Below are positions 1 to 8,375 of a DNA stretch of 12,861 nucleotides, one piece after another. This DNA comes from Smittium culicis (Eukaryota; Kickxellomycota; Harpellomycetes; Harpellales; Legeriomycetaceae), in NCBI GenBank assembly GCA_001970855.1, contig LSSN01000876.1, forward strand, positions 6,808 through 19,668. Reading direction: 5' to 3'. The stretch's first letter is position 1. Each line of letters starts with the position of its first letter. The notes beneath the pieces were generated by a model that was given only the letters and a program-made list of their open reading frames with translations, was not told the DNA's origin and searched no databases. The position numbers and the translations under genes are program-made.

Positions 1-156
1 GTAATAGTAATAGTAATAGTAATAGTAATAGTAATAGTAATAGTAATAGTAATAGTAATAGTAATAGTAATAGTAATAGTAATAGTAATAGTAATAGTAA
101 TAGTAATAGTAATAGTAATAGTAATAGTAATAGTAATAGTAATAGTAATAGTAATA
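1..156. repeat. GTAATA hexanucleotide microsatellite, 26 perfect copies
   Basis: The window opens with the 6-base unit GTAATA repeated 26 times without error, ending where GTAATAACAATTTA begins. The left edge is cut by the window, so the true length is unknown. Two forward frames are blocked or trivial, but the frame from base 3 reads an Asn-Ser dipeptide repeat up to a TAA at 165-167. The array could therefore be the low-complexity tail of a gene lying further left, although a plain microsatellite is more likely. The unit does not match a telomere repeat I know. Confidence 0.97.
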
Positions 157-823
157 ACAATTTATAAGCAATTGAAGAGTTTATACACTAGATACTGTCA
201 ATTATAATAAAAAATCTATAAAATATCAAAAGATTATTTGAAACATATATGAAGTATCACATCAAAATCAAAATCAATAAAAAATAAGTAAAAAATCATA
301 TTTTAAACACATCACAAAACTTATGCTCTCAATTTTATTTTAATCATATTCCGCACCTTATGAAAAATCATCATTTCTATCTATAAAATTATATGCAAAG
401 AATTAGGAAATCTAAAATAAAATAGTAAAAGCGCTCAGAAAACGATTAGAAAACTTAGAGGCGGAGCATTGATTAATAAAATTCAAAAAAACAGATATGA
501 TGTGTATGAATCAATTCGTAGAGCATTCATATAAAAATACACAAAGATCTAAACTGAACTATATCTAAATTTTATCTAGATTTAAAAAATTAATTATATG
601 GAATAGCTAGTAACTAAGCGGCCGTACTGAAGATCTTTTCCTAGAATGAGGGGTAAAAATATACCGATACATTAAATCAAATCTAATACATGGAAAAAAT
701 AAGCTCTATAATAAGTAATTTTTGGTATAATTTTATTACAAATTACCTCAAAACTACATTTCAAAACACTATATTTTTTCAAAATGATTATATAAAATTA
801 AATATTTTTTAGGAAATTCAGCT
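157..823. other. AT-rich spacer, downstream side of the secreted-protein gene
   Basis: No convincing gene is seen. A 37-codon open stretch at 421-531 (plus) faintly resembles the end of a phytoene/squalene-synthase-like protein and is treated as a finding only. A somewhat GC-richer patch lies at 600-655. The right part is the 3' flank of the minus-strand gene ending at 824 and holds its possible polyadenylation signal. Confidence 0.6.
732..737 (-). promoter_or_regulatory. Possible polyadenylation signal AATAAA
   Basis: The minus strand reads AATAAA here, 87 bases past the stop codon of the small secreted-protein gene. Position and sequence fit a canonical signal, but such hexamers arise often by chance in DNA this rich in A and T. 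Confidence 0.3.
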
Positions 824-1150
824 TTAGATTCTATATCTGATAGAATAGAATCTTCCACCATATCTGGCTAGAGAGTTAGACAGCATAGGCTGTGTGCTAA
901 GAAAGCGTATTGCAGAACTTCCTGAACACCCTGGACCTCTATACATTTTAACAAATCCGATGCTTGTTCCAAGAAGTTTGGCTGAGTTGAAAGATCCGAT
1001 GTTGTGGCAGCGGCCGAGTACTGGTGTGAATTGTCTGAGCTTAACATTATAGTTTCTGTGAGCATAAAACTTCAAAAAAGGAGCTTGCGAGTTGACTGAA
1101 ACAAACAAGCTAGCGGAAACAGCGACCAATAGTGCAATTGACTTGAACAT
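824..1150 (-). CDS. Small secreted protein, 108 aa, with a beta/gamma-crystallin-like pattern
   Basis: This is the one clearly gene-like reading frame in the window: 108 codons from ATG (1150) to TAA (824), with no intron needed. Residues 1-21 form a classic signal peptide: a Lys at position 3, then a hydrophobic core ALLVAVSASLFVSV, with likely cleavage after VNS (19-21). The mature part is about 87 residues and basic, with only two cysteines (Cys48, Cys75), enough for one disulfide. The order FLKFYAHRNY (25-34), GRCHNI (46-51) and FVKMYRGPGCSG (66-77) resembles a single beta/gamma-crystallin-like motif as found in small secreted fungal proteins. That assignment is inference from pattern only. 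The start has A at -3 (ACAAAATG). G+C is well above the flanks, as expected for a maintained gene. A role outside the cell is likely; the function is unknown. It could equally be a lineage-specific secreted protein of another fold. Confidence 0.8.
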   Translation of the reverse strand: MFKSIALLVAVSASLFVSVNSQAPFLKFYAHRNYNVKLRQFTPVLGRCHNIGSFNSAKLLGTSIGFVKMYRGPGCSGSSAIRFLSTQPMLSNSLARYGGRFYSIRYRI

Positions 1151-1412
1151 TTTGTATTTTATATTTTGAATGTGCGTATATGAACTTTTATCCTGGTTAT
1201 TATGTATTTGATTGAATACTTTTATTTAAATGTTTTATGCGTTATGAAGTTGTTTATAATTATCGGGAAATATTGGCATCTTGCATCCATATTTATACTT
1301 ATTTTCTCATGAAATTTTAGTAGAGTTATATAATTTTTCTATATAAATTATTATGTTTACGTAAATTTATTAGTATTATTTTAAAATCACGAGTCTATGA
1401 GCCTTGTATGAT
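1151..1412 (-). promoter_or_regulatory. Upstream region of the secreted-protein gene with TATA-like boxes
   Basis: This is the 5' flank of the minus-strand gene. TATAAATA on the minus strand at 1297-1290 lies about 140 bases before the ATG, and TATAAAATA at 1163-1155 ends only four bases before it. The first is the better placed TATA candidate. In DNA this AT-rich neither is strong evidence, and no other regulatory motif is apparent. Confidence 0.3.
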
Positions 1413-2009
1413 TTAAAATCCAATTCTAGAAAAGTGATTTATAAAAGAGATTATTCCTTAGGCTTGATCTAGAATAGCCCTAGCAAAGCTATATACTAAT
1501 GGGTTGATAACAAATATAATTGCTAATATTATTTTATGTTTTTACTGAGGCGCTCTAGAATCTGTATACGCTATAGCTTGTGCTAAATTATAATCTCATA
1601 ATTGTAATTTAATATTTTTAAATTTAGAAATCAATGACCATTGTAGTTCAATGCCAATAGCTATAAACTCATGCTTAAAAGATTTTTCTAGTATCCCTTG
1701 GTTTATTCTGTAGGTTAAATCGAATATCCAATCAAATTAACTTTTATATTAAATTCGATTTAATATGGGAGATTCTTTAAGGAGTCATTCTATACTTTAA
1801 AGTGTTACAGCTATAAAGTCACATAAATTAATAGTTAATAAATAAATCTTGGTTATGTTTTAGCAAATAAAAATTTCATAATTAAAAAAATATTTAGATA
1901 AATCGTAATGACTTTTCAACACCTCCAATAGTATTAACATTTTACGAATAGTAAGGCAAATAAAATTAAAGTGCAATAAATTGGTCTCTTCGCTAAGAAC
2001 CCCCCACAT
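1413..2009 (-). pseudogene. Possible decayed gene, unknown family, eight internal stops in one frame
   Basis: A single minus-strand frame runs 198 codons from an ATG at 2009 to a stop at 1415-1413 without needing a frameshift. It carries eight internal stops, at codons 50, 71, 75, 87, 91, 138, 156 and 184. I estimate about 18 for random DNA of this composition. The longest open blocks are codons 1-49, 92-137 and 157-183. Codons 157-183 contain a hydrophobic run followed by INPLVYSFARAILDQ, which looks like a membrane segment. I do not recognise the family. NPLVY recalls the NPxxY signature of seven-helix receptors, but one short motif proves nothing. Stops are TAA or TGA, compatible with CAA-to-TAA and TGG-to-TGA decay. 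Selection of the best frame by eye inflates the signal, so this may be chance. Confidence 0.25.
1715..1766. repeat. Nested inverted repeats around TTAAATCGAAT
   Basis: TTAAATCGAAT (1715-1725) is repeated in reverse complement at 1753-1763. The second arm lies inside a tighter near-palindrome at 1746-1766, with 9-bp arms ATATTAAAT and ATTTAATAT around TCG. Two alternative hairpins can form. It falls inside the possible decayed frame at 1413-2009. No function is known. Confidence 0.6.
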
Positions 2010-2029
2010 TACATCAGATTTACATTTAA

Positions 2030-2640
2030 TGGTGCAATTTTATTGGCGCAATATCAGTTCTAGAAACTAACTAACATTCTAGTTTGTTTATTATAATGTG
2101 ACAGTCGGCAAAAGACATAAATAAGCTAGTACTCTTATACTCTTATACAATCAAATTAACCAGGCTTTCTAACCACGTGAACCTACTAGGGTCTAGATAA
2201 GTCAAACATCCGAAAGATACTACAAGATGTTTATTTGTTTATGCTGATTGACTTAAATTTTAAGCAGCTATGAATTTATGATCATTACCAATAAAAAAAT
2301 AGGGGGTTTGAGAATATTAACTCCTAGACAAAGTCTTATTCTACCAGGTTAATAAAAAATAAGCTCATACTAAAAATTGGCAATGTTCAGCCTGTAACTG
2401 CAAATATATTTGCTAGTCGGAACAGTTTCTTATTGCTGGGCTATTCTGCAACTGTATCATAGCTATTGTGACACCAAGTTATCAGCATATATATTTTTCC
2501 TGATTCGAGATGAAACTCACCTGAAATATCTGCACTCTGAATCGATGATAATATTCTTTACTATCACCACCCAAATGTAGCGATAAATTTATTTATAGTT
2601 TACCCATACTTACTTATCTTAATATATTGATTATTCGATT
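2030..2640 (+). repeat. Repeat family A/B, AT-decayed copy
   Basis: This stretch aligns along its length, in the same orientation and with few gaps, to the GC-richer copy at about 4085-4690 (offset about 2,044-2,061). Anchors are AATTTTATTGGC (2035), the CCGAAAGAT block near 2210, CTCCTAG followed by TTAATAAAAAATA (2321-2360), TTCCT (2497) and ACTATC (2560). In a 46-base block ending near 2568, 29 positions match, and 16 of 17 differences put A or T here where the other copy has G or C. That is directional decay toward AT. No open frame survives. Boundaries are approximate. Confidence 0.75.
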
Positions 2641-4084
2641 ATTCTAAGTCAAACTAATCAATTTTTTATAGATGCGTTAGCTTCTATGAAGACGCACTAT
2701 GATTACACTGAAAATGCTATTAATATTACAAAATTAATATTACAAAATTAATATTTTGCAGGGTTATAGTTATAAAATTTATTTTCTAAAAAATAAACTA
2801 TACTTATACCTAATAAGATGTGACCAAAAATTTTTGATTTAAAAATATATCTAGTATTTTTAATGGTTAATCAGGATTCGTAAGTGTGTATTAATTTTCG
2901 ACTCTTTATTGTTTATTTTAATTTTTTTAGCTTTACTGATCTTTACTAAGGCTTTTGAACCATTTATGCTAATTATTTAAACCTTATTAATTATGCTAAA
3001 GATTGAGTCTATTTCTGAAGTTGATACCATTTTCAGCCATATTTCTTAAATTTTATTGCTTTTGTAAACACGTTATTAGAAAAATTATTTCTATTATAAA
3101 TTTGATGTATTTGCAATTATTAGAATTTAATTGTTTAGTATATACCAACTTTATATTTTCCCATGATGACTAAAAAACAAAGATAATGTTTGATATTGAA
3201 TTTACTTTTATTTCAAGTTCAAGTCTCAAATAATTCACAATTTATATGATCATGCCTAATATTTAATAAAATTCATAATTAATTCACATTAAGAGATTTA
3301 AACGAGTGATTGTGTTATATCTACGCTAAGAGACTTGGCGGTAAAAATATGAAGATCTTATGAGACAAAATTTAAAAGTTATAGATTATGCCTTTTTTGG
3401 GACCTTCCCTTTTCTTAGTTAGGCTACTTTTCTTCGCTTACATCAGTTAAAATAAATAATAAAAATAGATAGCATAGCATTAAATTTATTTACAATCTGC
3501 AAATTATTAAACGCTGCCGTTTATTGAATATTTTCCCGTTTAGGGGCAATCTTTTTTTTGTAATCTCAATTGAATAAAATAAAAAAAATGAATCAAAACT
3601 TATTAGTAATCGCAACTGAAAATCGACTTTTTATTTATACTATAATGTATATTTAGCTTTTTTTTATGGCATTTCACAATCAAAGGTAGATTTTTTTTGT
3701 CGTATAGATTGATTATAAAACTGCTAAAATTACACATTAATTTTAATATAGTATATTAGATTATGAATTTTTGGTGTATTGATTTATATGAATTTCGTTT
3801 TTTTGCTTATCCCTTTCAGATTCGATAGGCTATTTTTGAACTAAAAATTATTCAACTATATGGGAGACTCTTAACGAAAAGAGAACTACGTTGCAATGGG
3901 TAATTAGTGGATTTTTTGTTTAACCAAACTAAGCCAATAAAATTCTAAATTCTAAATGACGTGATATTATTGACTAAAAAAAAAGGTATAACTTATTTTC
4001 TTAAGAAAATCATTGATTTTATTGGACAAGATTCGCGAATTAAACTTAATCTTTTGGAGGAAAACTGAAAAGCGAGTATTTTTT
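2641..4084. other. AT-rich spacer between the two A/B repeat copies
   Basis: No gene is supported. It contains a short tandem repeat at 2719-2756 and several T runs of eight or more. A slightly GC-richer patch near 3300-3540 gives protein-like reading when stops are ignored, but the stop density of that frame across 3291-4090 (22 in about 267 codons) matches random expectation. If the A/B copies were terminal repeats, this would be the element interior, yet no recognisable polymerase, integrase or protease motif is seen. Confidence 0.5.
2719..2756. repeat. 14-bp tandem repeat, about 2.7 copies
   Basis: The unit ATTAATATTACAAA occurs at 2719-2732 and 2733-2746, and the first ten bases follow almost intact from 2747. 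It is an ordinary short minisatellite in AT-rich DNA. Confidence 0.85.
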
Positions 4085-4690
4085 TTTAATCACGGAATTT
4101 TATTGGCACGATAACAAAAAAAGAAAATACGCGGTAAATAAACTAAAAAAATAGAAATTTGGTGCAAGGCATATAAAAACTAATATTCTAATACTAATAA
4201 ATTCATATACCGGTCTACCGGCTGCGTATCTAAAGGGAAATGAGATCAATCTACCAACCGAAAGATTCTCCCAAACATCGCTTCAAGTAGGCTGGATGAC
4301 TGAAGTTACAATCAGTCATGCAATTAAGCTCGTTTCAAAAAAATCGAATTCATTGAGATCGTTGAGCTCCTAGTCAGAGACTACATCTAACAGGATTAAT
4401 AAAAAATAGGTTCCTACCCAAACGTGGGAATGATCGACCTGGCTCTCCTAAAATAAGCTGCTAAACGGCTGAGTTGCGTAATTCTGTCGAACGCTGGACT
4501 TGTGCACAGATAATGTCTCAGAGTGTGCTAAACGAATCGGTTCCTCCTGTTTCAAGGTGGTCCTCCTCTGGAATCGCCGTCCTCCGAATCGCTGGGCGTT
4601 GCCTTCACTATCCCCGACCAAGGATAGTGCAACGCTGTGTGAAATTTTAGTATAGCGTACTTAGAAAAGTACACTACTTAAGCCCCTAAA
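4085..4690 (+). repeat. Repeat family A/B, GC-richer copy with stem-loops
   Basis: This is the most GC-rich island of the window, especially about 4200-4650, and the better preserved partner of the copy at 2030-2640. It has no long open frame. The best are a 45-residue frame from ATG 4513 to TAG 4648-4650 (plus) and a similar-sized open stretch on the opposite strand across the same bases. Two hairpins sit near the right end, at 4597-4635 and 4657-4672. No TIR, LTR boundary, tRNA-like A/B box or known domain is evident. It may be an old transposon fragment, a structured RNA gene or a gene remnant. Homology between the copies is seen; their identity is unknown. Confidence 0.75.
4597..4635 (+). 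other. Bulged stem-loop in the GC-rich repeat copy
   Basis: CACTATCC (4606-4613) pairs with GGATAGTG (4622-4629) around the loop CCGACCAA. The flanking GCGTTG on the left pairs with CAACGC on the right, leaving a four-base bulge. The total is 14 paired positions with several G-C pairs, notable in this AT-rich setting. A second small hairpin, GTACTT/AAGTAC with loop AGAA, follows at 4657-4672. The other copy keeps ACTATC but not the pairing. Confidence 0.7.
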
Positions 4691-5600
4691 CCACGGCAAG
4701 GTATTTCACTCTTAGGAGCTGAAAGCGGGTAAGACAAAAATTAAGATTATAAAAAAAAGAAATTGAAGAAACCGAAAAGCTCAGAAAGTAAAAGCCATAA
4801 GTATTGATTAAAGCTAACAACACTTTATAAATAAGAAATTCTATAGGCAGTTAGTTTTTTTCTTATATCTAAAAAATCAAAAGAACCTTGCGTTTTTAGA
4901 TAGTATATGCATTTAATGTCAATGTATCCTTATTAATTTGATAAATTGAATGTTTATTCAGCATAATTTCAATACTAAATATAGCCTTCGATAAAATAAA
5001 AAAAATTAATTGTAATACTGAAATATAACAATATAAGCTAACGAGTTTTTTTATGGAACTGTATATAAATTATGATTTGTTGTAGAGCTTTTCATTTATT
5101 TTCTTTTAATAAAGTGTTACCATTTAAATTTAAATATATTTATAAAAACGTCCCTATCTTAACTATCACGCTCTACAGTTAAAAGGTATGATAAATTTAA
5201 GAGAATTAACTTATAGCCACAACACTATTAATTAATTTTAACAGTTATTTAATTACCTTTTAACCATAATTAATATTCTATTCAAAAAAAACGCTTTCTA
5301 TATTCTAGTCATTTTATATATTTCCTATTTTAACTCATATGACTTAACTCATATTGATATAGAGCTTTTTTTCCAATGCTATAAACTAACCTTGATTATA
5401 TAATAATAATACAAAATTTAAAAATTTCCGCTATCAAGGTTTTATTATTACAAAATAATTATTTTTCTATAGCTTATTAGTACCAAATTATACTGAGAAA
5501 GCTATAGTGTAAAATGGTACCTTAAATGAGGGTATTACTAATTTACACTTTTATTAAAACGTTATTAAATATTATTAGAAATAGAAAATTTTATATCTAT
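4691..5600. other. AT-rich spacer with small inverted repeats
   Basis: No gene is supported. AACCTTGAT (5388-5396) is inverted at 5433-5441, and CTATAGCT (5467-5474) is inverted at 5500-5507. These are two perfect short inverted pairs within 120 bases. GTACC and GGTAC also recur around the second pair. The rest is featureless. Confidence 0.5.
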
Positions 5601-5706
5601 CTCTTTTTCACCTTAAAAAGGGAGGAGTTGCACTGATCCTAAGCCGAATAGTTAATAAATTAACGCGCCCAAACCTTTGTGAATTATAAAAGAATATAAA
5701 TTTAAT

Positions 5707-5727
5707 TCTGATATCTGATATCTGATA
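5707..5727. repeat. TCTGATA, three tandem copies
   Basis: The 7-base unit TCTGATA is repeated three times exactly. It is followed shortly by a long T-rich tract. Confidence 0.9.
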
Positions 5728-5740
5728 AATAAAAATAAAA

Positions 5741-5791
5741 ATTTTTTTTTTTGGTTTTTTTGGCTTTTTCAATTTTTTTTTTTTAGTTTTT
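5741..5791 (+). repeat. T-rich low-complexity tract
   Basis: This is a run of about 50 bases that are nearly all T, broken by GG, GGC and CAA. On the opposite strand it would read as Lys and Pro repeats, which makes a spurious short frame. Confidence 0.9.
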
Positions 5792-5855
5792 TTGAATTTA
5801 TGTATAATTAATCTTATCAAATGATAGTATTAGATAAGTTATAAAGCCATAGAAC

Positions 5856-6150
5856 TCACGATTTGTAGAATGTATCATATTTGTGATCCATTATTACACA
5901 TTCATGGGAGCTGATTCTTGGTGCTGAAGGTGCGACTCTATCATTTCTAATATCTTTATGTATTTTTAGTCTAAAATTTCTTGTCCCATAGTCTCTTGAA
6001 GACATACAGTAAATCTCTGAGATAGCAACAGCTATTTTTGCTCCACTTAAGTTCAAATGCACTCTCAGATGGCAATTTTCCATCTGAGAGATTTTTTAAT
6101 TGTCTTAAAAATAATTTATACTTTTTTCTTCTAATAAAAATTTGGCTCAT
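5856..6150 (-). CDS. Hypothetical small frames in a GC-richer patch, possibly a gene fragment
   Basis: This patch is visibly richer in G+C than its flanks and is open in two overlapping minus-strand frames. One runs from ATG 6083 to 5856 (75 residues, opening MENCHLRVHLNLSGAK and containing SSRDYGTRNFRLKIHKDI). The other runs from ATG 6150 to 5971 (59 residues, opening MSQIFIRRKKYKLF and containing LSDGKLPSESAFELKW). Neither has a signal peptide, membrane helix or motif that I recognise. Both cross the hairpin at 6062-6090. A TAA lies five codons upstream of the 75-residue frame, and CTCTCAG just before its ATG could be a splice acceptor. It may be one exon, a decayed fragment shifted between frames, or chance. 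I cannot name a family. Confidence 0.25.
6062..6090. repeat. Perfect hairpin, 11-bp arms, 7-base loop
   Basis: CTCTCAGATGG (6062-6072) and CCATCTGAGAG (6080-6090) are exact reverse complements around CAATTTT. On the plus strand a run of six T follows, which mimics a bacterial-type terminator, though the setting is eukaryotic. Chance formation of perfect 11-bp arms this close is unlikely. Confidence 0.85.
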
Positions 6151-7189
6151 AGTTATTAATTTTCCTATATTTATTATACAATGATTATATTCAGTATCAA
6201 TAACATTGTAAATTTGGGCTTTGGAAAATATTTCAATCCCTTATCGTATTTATTTTAAAATTTTCTGTATTCTCCTTTTTATCTTTTAAATATTGATTTA
6301 TTATTTTATATAATATAACCTTCTATTTATTAGGTTACGAATTTATTTTTTACTGAAACTTTAATCAATTGCGATATACGACCTCAAAATTAAGTAGTGA
6401 ACCAATTTAAAATTATTACAACTATATTTAATAATTATAACACAGTTCAGATAAGTTTTAATTCTAATTGCTTTTATATTAATATTTTTTTAATTCTTTT
6501 TTAATTTAATAGTCTTGATACAGATTAGTTTATATAATTAATATTCTATAGAATAAAAAAATATCATGAAACACAATGCACTGATGTAATCAAACCACAA
6601 AAATAATTGATATTTTCAGTTCAGATTCTATTAAAAAGCATAACTTTCAAGTATAATCTAAGTATTACATTTTGTATTTTAATAGTATCTTTTTTATATA
6701 AACTTAATTTCAAACCAAAAAAAAACTTTGAAATTTTCATATTGTATTCTTTAAATATTTATAAGTTAAATTTATAAAAAAAATGTTTTAAATTCATAAA
6801 CTATATTAAAGTTATTATATAAAATGAAAATTTTTTGAGTTTAAAATACTTGTATTTTTTACTAATTTCTTTCAGTTTATATTCATAATCTAATAGAATC
6901 ATTCTCAGGAGTTGTCCAAACTGTTGATTAATGGTTTTGACTTTACTCAAAAGTTAAACAAATTTTTTTAACTATAAATTTCTTTCATTTTGAGGAATAT
7001 TTTAATATCCTAGAGCTTCATTAAATAACTTGTCTAAAATACCATAATAAGTATTTTAGCTTTCAATATTTAAATATTCGTCTGAATCCATGATATTTAA
7101 GAGATTTGTTTTTTCTTTTTATTGACTGGTTTCTGAGTATAAATATCAATCTTCTTTTAAATATGATATACTTTCTGTTTTTATATTCG
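6151..7189. other. AT-rich region beyond the transposase 3' end
   Basis: No independent gene is seen. The right part, about 6960-7189, may still hold the extreme C-terminal tail of the broken transposase, since acidic, frame-broken stretches continue there. It could also contain the left end of that element, but no inverted terminal repeat can be set with confidence. Confidence 0.5.
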
Positions 7190-8375
7190 TTTTACCTTGA
7201 TTAAAGGTATCTTGTGATAATTCAGGAATCACAATTTCGCTTTGAAAAATGATTGTTTCTTCGTTTGTACTTAGCAATACTTTGAAAAAATTCGTTTAGT
7301 GTATTTTGAAACTTTTTTCCATGATAAAGAAATGATATCAATTGATTCATATAAGTTTATTCTACCTTAATTTAATTCTCTAGGCTCATTTGCCGATCAC
7401 ATAATGTGTTTTGTTGAATCGTTTTTATAATTTGATTTAAAAGTTTTTATTATACCTCTATCAAGCGTCTGGATTAATGACGTTGTGTTTGGTTGCAAAA
7501 AAATAAATTCGATATTTTTTGATTAGGATATTTTATGACCCTTGAAATTTTCAGTTATTATTAATATTTTTTTTCCAGACTCTATTAAATTTTCGTTTAT
7601 TTTTGAGTAAAAATTAAAAAATATTTCTTGTGTCATCCACGATATTTTTTTTTTTTTGGTTTATATAATAGATATTAAATTCAGAGATATTTTTTCCTTT
7701 TAATGAGACAGGGATTTTTGATTTTTCAGCTATCAAAGTATTAAGCTTTTCTCCCAATGCACTAACAGTAAATATAATAGTTATTCGCTTCTTTGAAGAT
7801 TTCCTGCCCTTTTGACTCTTTTTGGATCTAATAAAATTTTTCTCTGAGGTGTTCTCGAATATAAACCAGTTTCATCGTTATTAAAAATGTCTTCAAGCTC
7901 ATATTATTTTAAAAAATTTTGGAAACTATTTTTTTAAACTCTTTGCACCGTCAAAGTTTGAAGATCATTGATCTTAATTTATAAGTTTATATTTTAAATC
8001 GTTTCTAAATTTCAAACTAGAAAACCATTCGTTACTAGCCTTATAACCTTCAATTATTTTAATTTTAGCATATTTTTGAGTTACTAATTTTATAAATGGC
8101 TCATTAATAGGATAACTTCTTTCGCCACTAAAATTAATAAATTCGGATGTAAACTCGTTTATACCATTTCATTTTATGTTTGTACTATTAAATTAGTACT
8201 CGGAATTTTTTTCATATAGCTAAGTATTTTTTCTCTTTGTTTTTTTATTTTAGAAATATTATAACTTTTAACATCATATTCAATTGTAATTTCAGAATTT
8301 CTTATATTAATATCTATTTTCGATAGTATTTCATTCTTTTGCTTATAGATAAATATTTTTTCTTGGGAATAATTT
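7190..8375 (-). pseudogene. Broken pogo/Tigger-type DDE transposase
   Basis: A transposase of the Tc1/mariner superfamily, pogo/Tigger group, can be read on the minus strand through several stops and frameshifts. In order: an N-terminal helix-turn-helix (8352-8209; KQKNEILSKID ... ISKIKKQREKIL); a CENP-B-like second DNA-binding domain (about 8120-8001; GYKASNEWFSSLKFRN); the first catalytic Asp in NNDETGLYSRTP (Asp at 7876-7874); WMTQEIFF (7639-7616); the second catalytic position in TENFKGH (7552-7550); and QPNTTSLIQTLDRG with the third Asp at 7462-7460. The last two catalytic positions are 30 codons apart, as in the DD29-30D pogo pattern. The second Asp reads Glu. Stops lie at 7525-7523 and 7399-7397. 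A shift near 7810 is reversed in the T run around 7644-7658. SIDIISLSWKKVSKYT (about 7345-7290) fits the family C-terminal part. The intact enzyme would cut and paste its element at TA sites. This copy is dead. Confidence 0.87.

Noticed and set aside
1..156. Telomere
   Set aside because: The unit GTAATA is not a telomere repeat I know of, and it lacks the G-run typical of most telomeres. A microsatellite is simpler.
868..1065. 65-codon minus-strand frame inside the secreted-protein gene
   Set aside because: It lies in another frame of the better supported 108-codon gene, which has a signal peptide and good start context. It is a shadow.
3291..4090. Plus-strand frame that reads as a plausible membrane protein if stops are ignored
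   Set aside because: It has about 22 stops in about 267 codons, as expected by chance, and an alternative frame looked equally protein-like. There is no real coding signal.
5608..5820. 70-codon minus-strand frame rich in Lys and Pro
   Set aside because: About half of it is simply the reverse of the T-rich tract at 5741-5791. Composition is low-complexity and no domain is visible.
6062..6096. Bacterial-type intrinsic terminator (hairpin plus T run)
   Set aside because: Nothing else in the window is bacterial, and T runs are everywhere here. The hairpin is reported as a structure only.
1413..8375. Nuclear code with TAA/TAG read as Gln
   Set aside because: Stops also include TGA, the transposase additionally has frameshifts, and the intact gene ends at TAA. 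Ordinary decay explains the pattern better.
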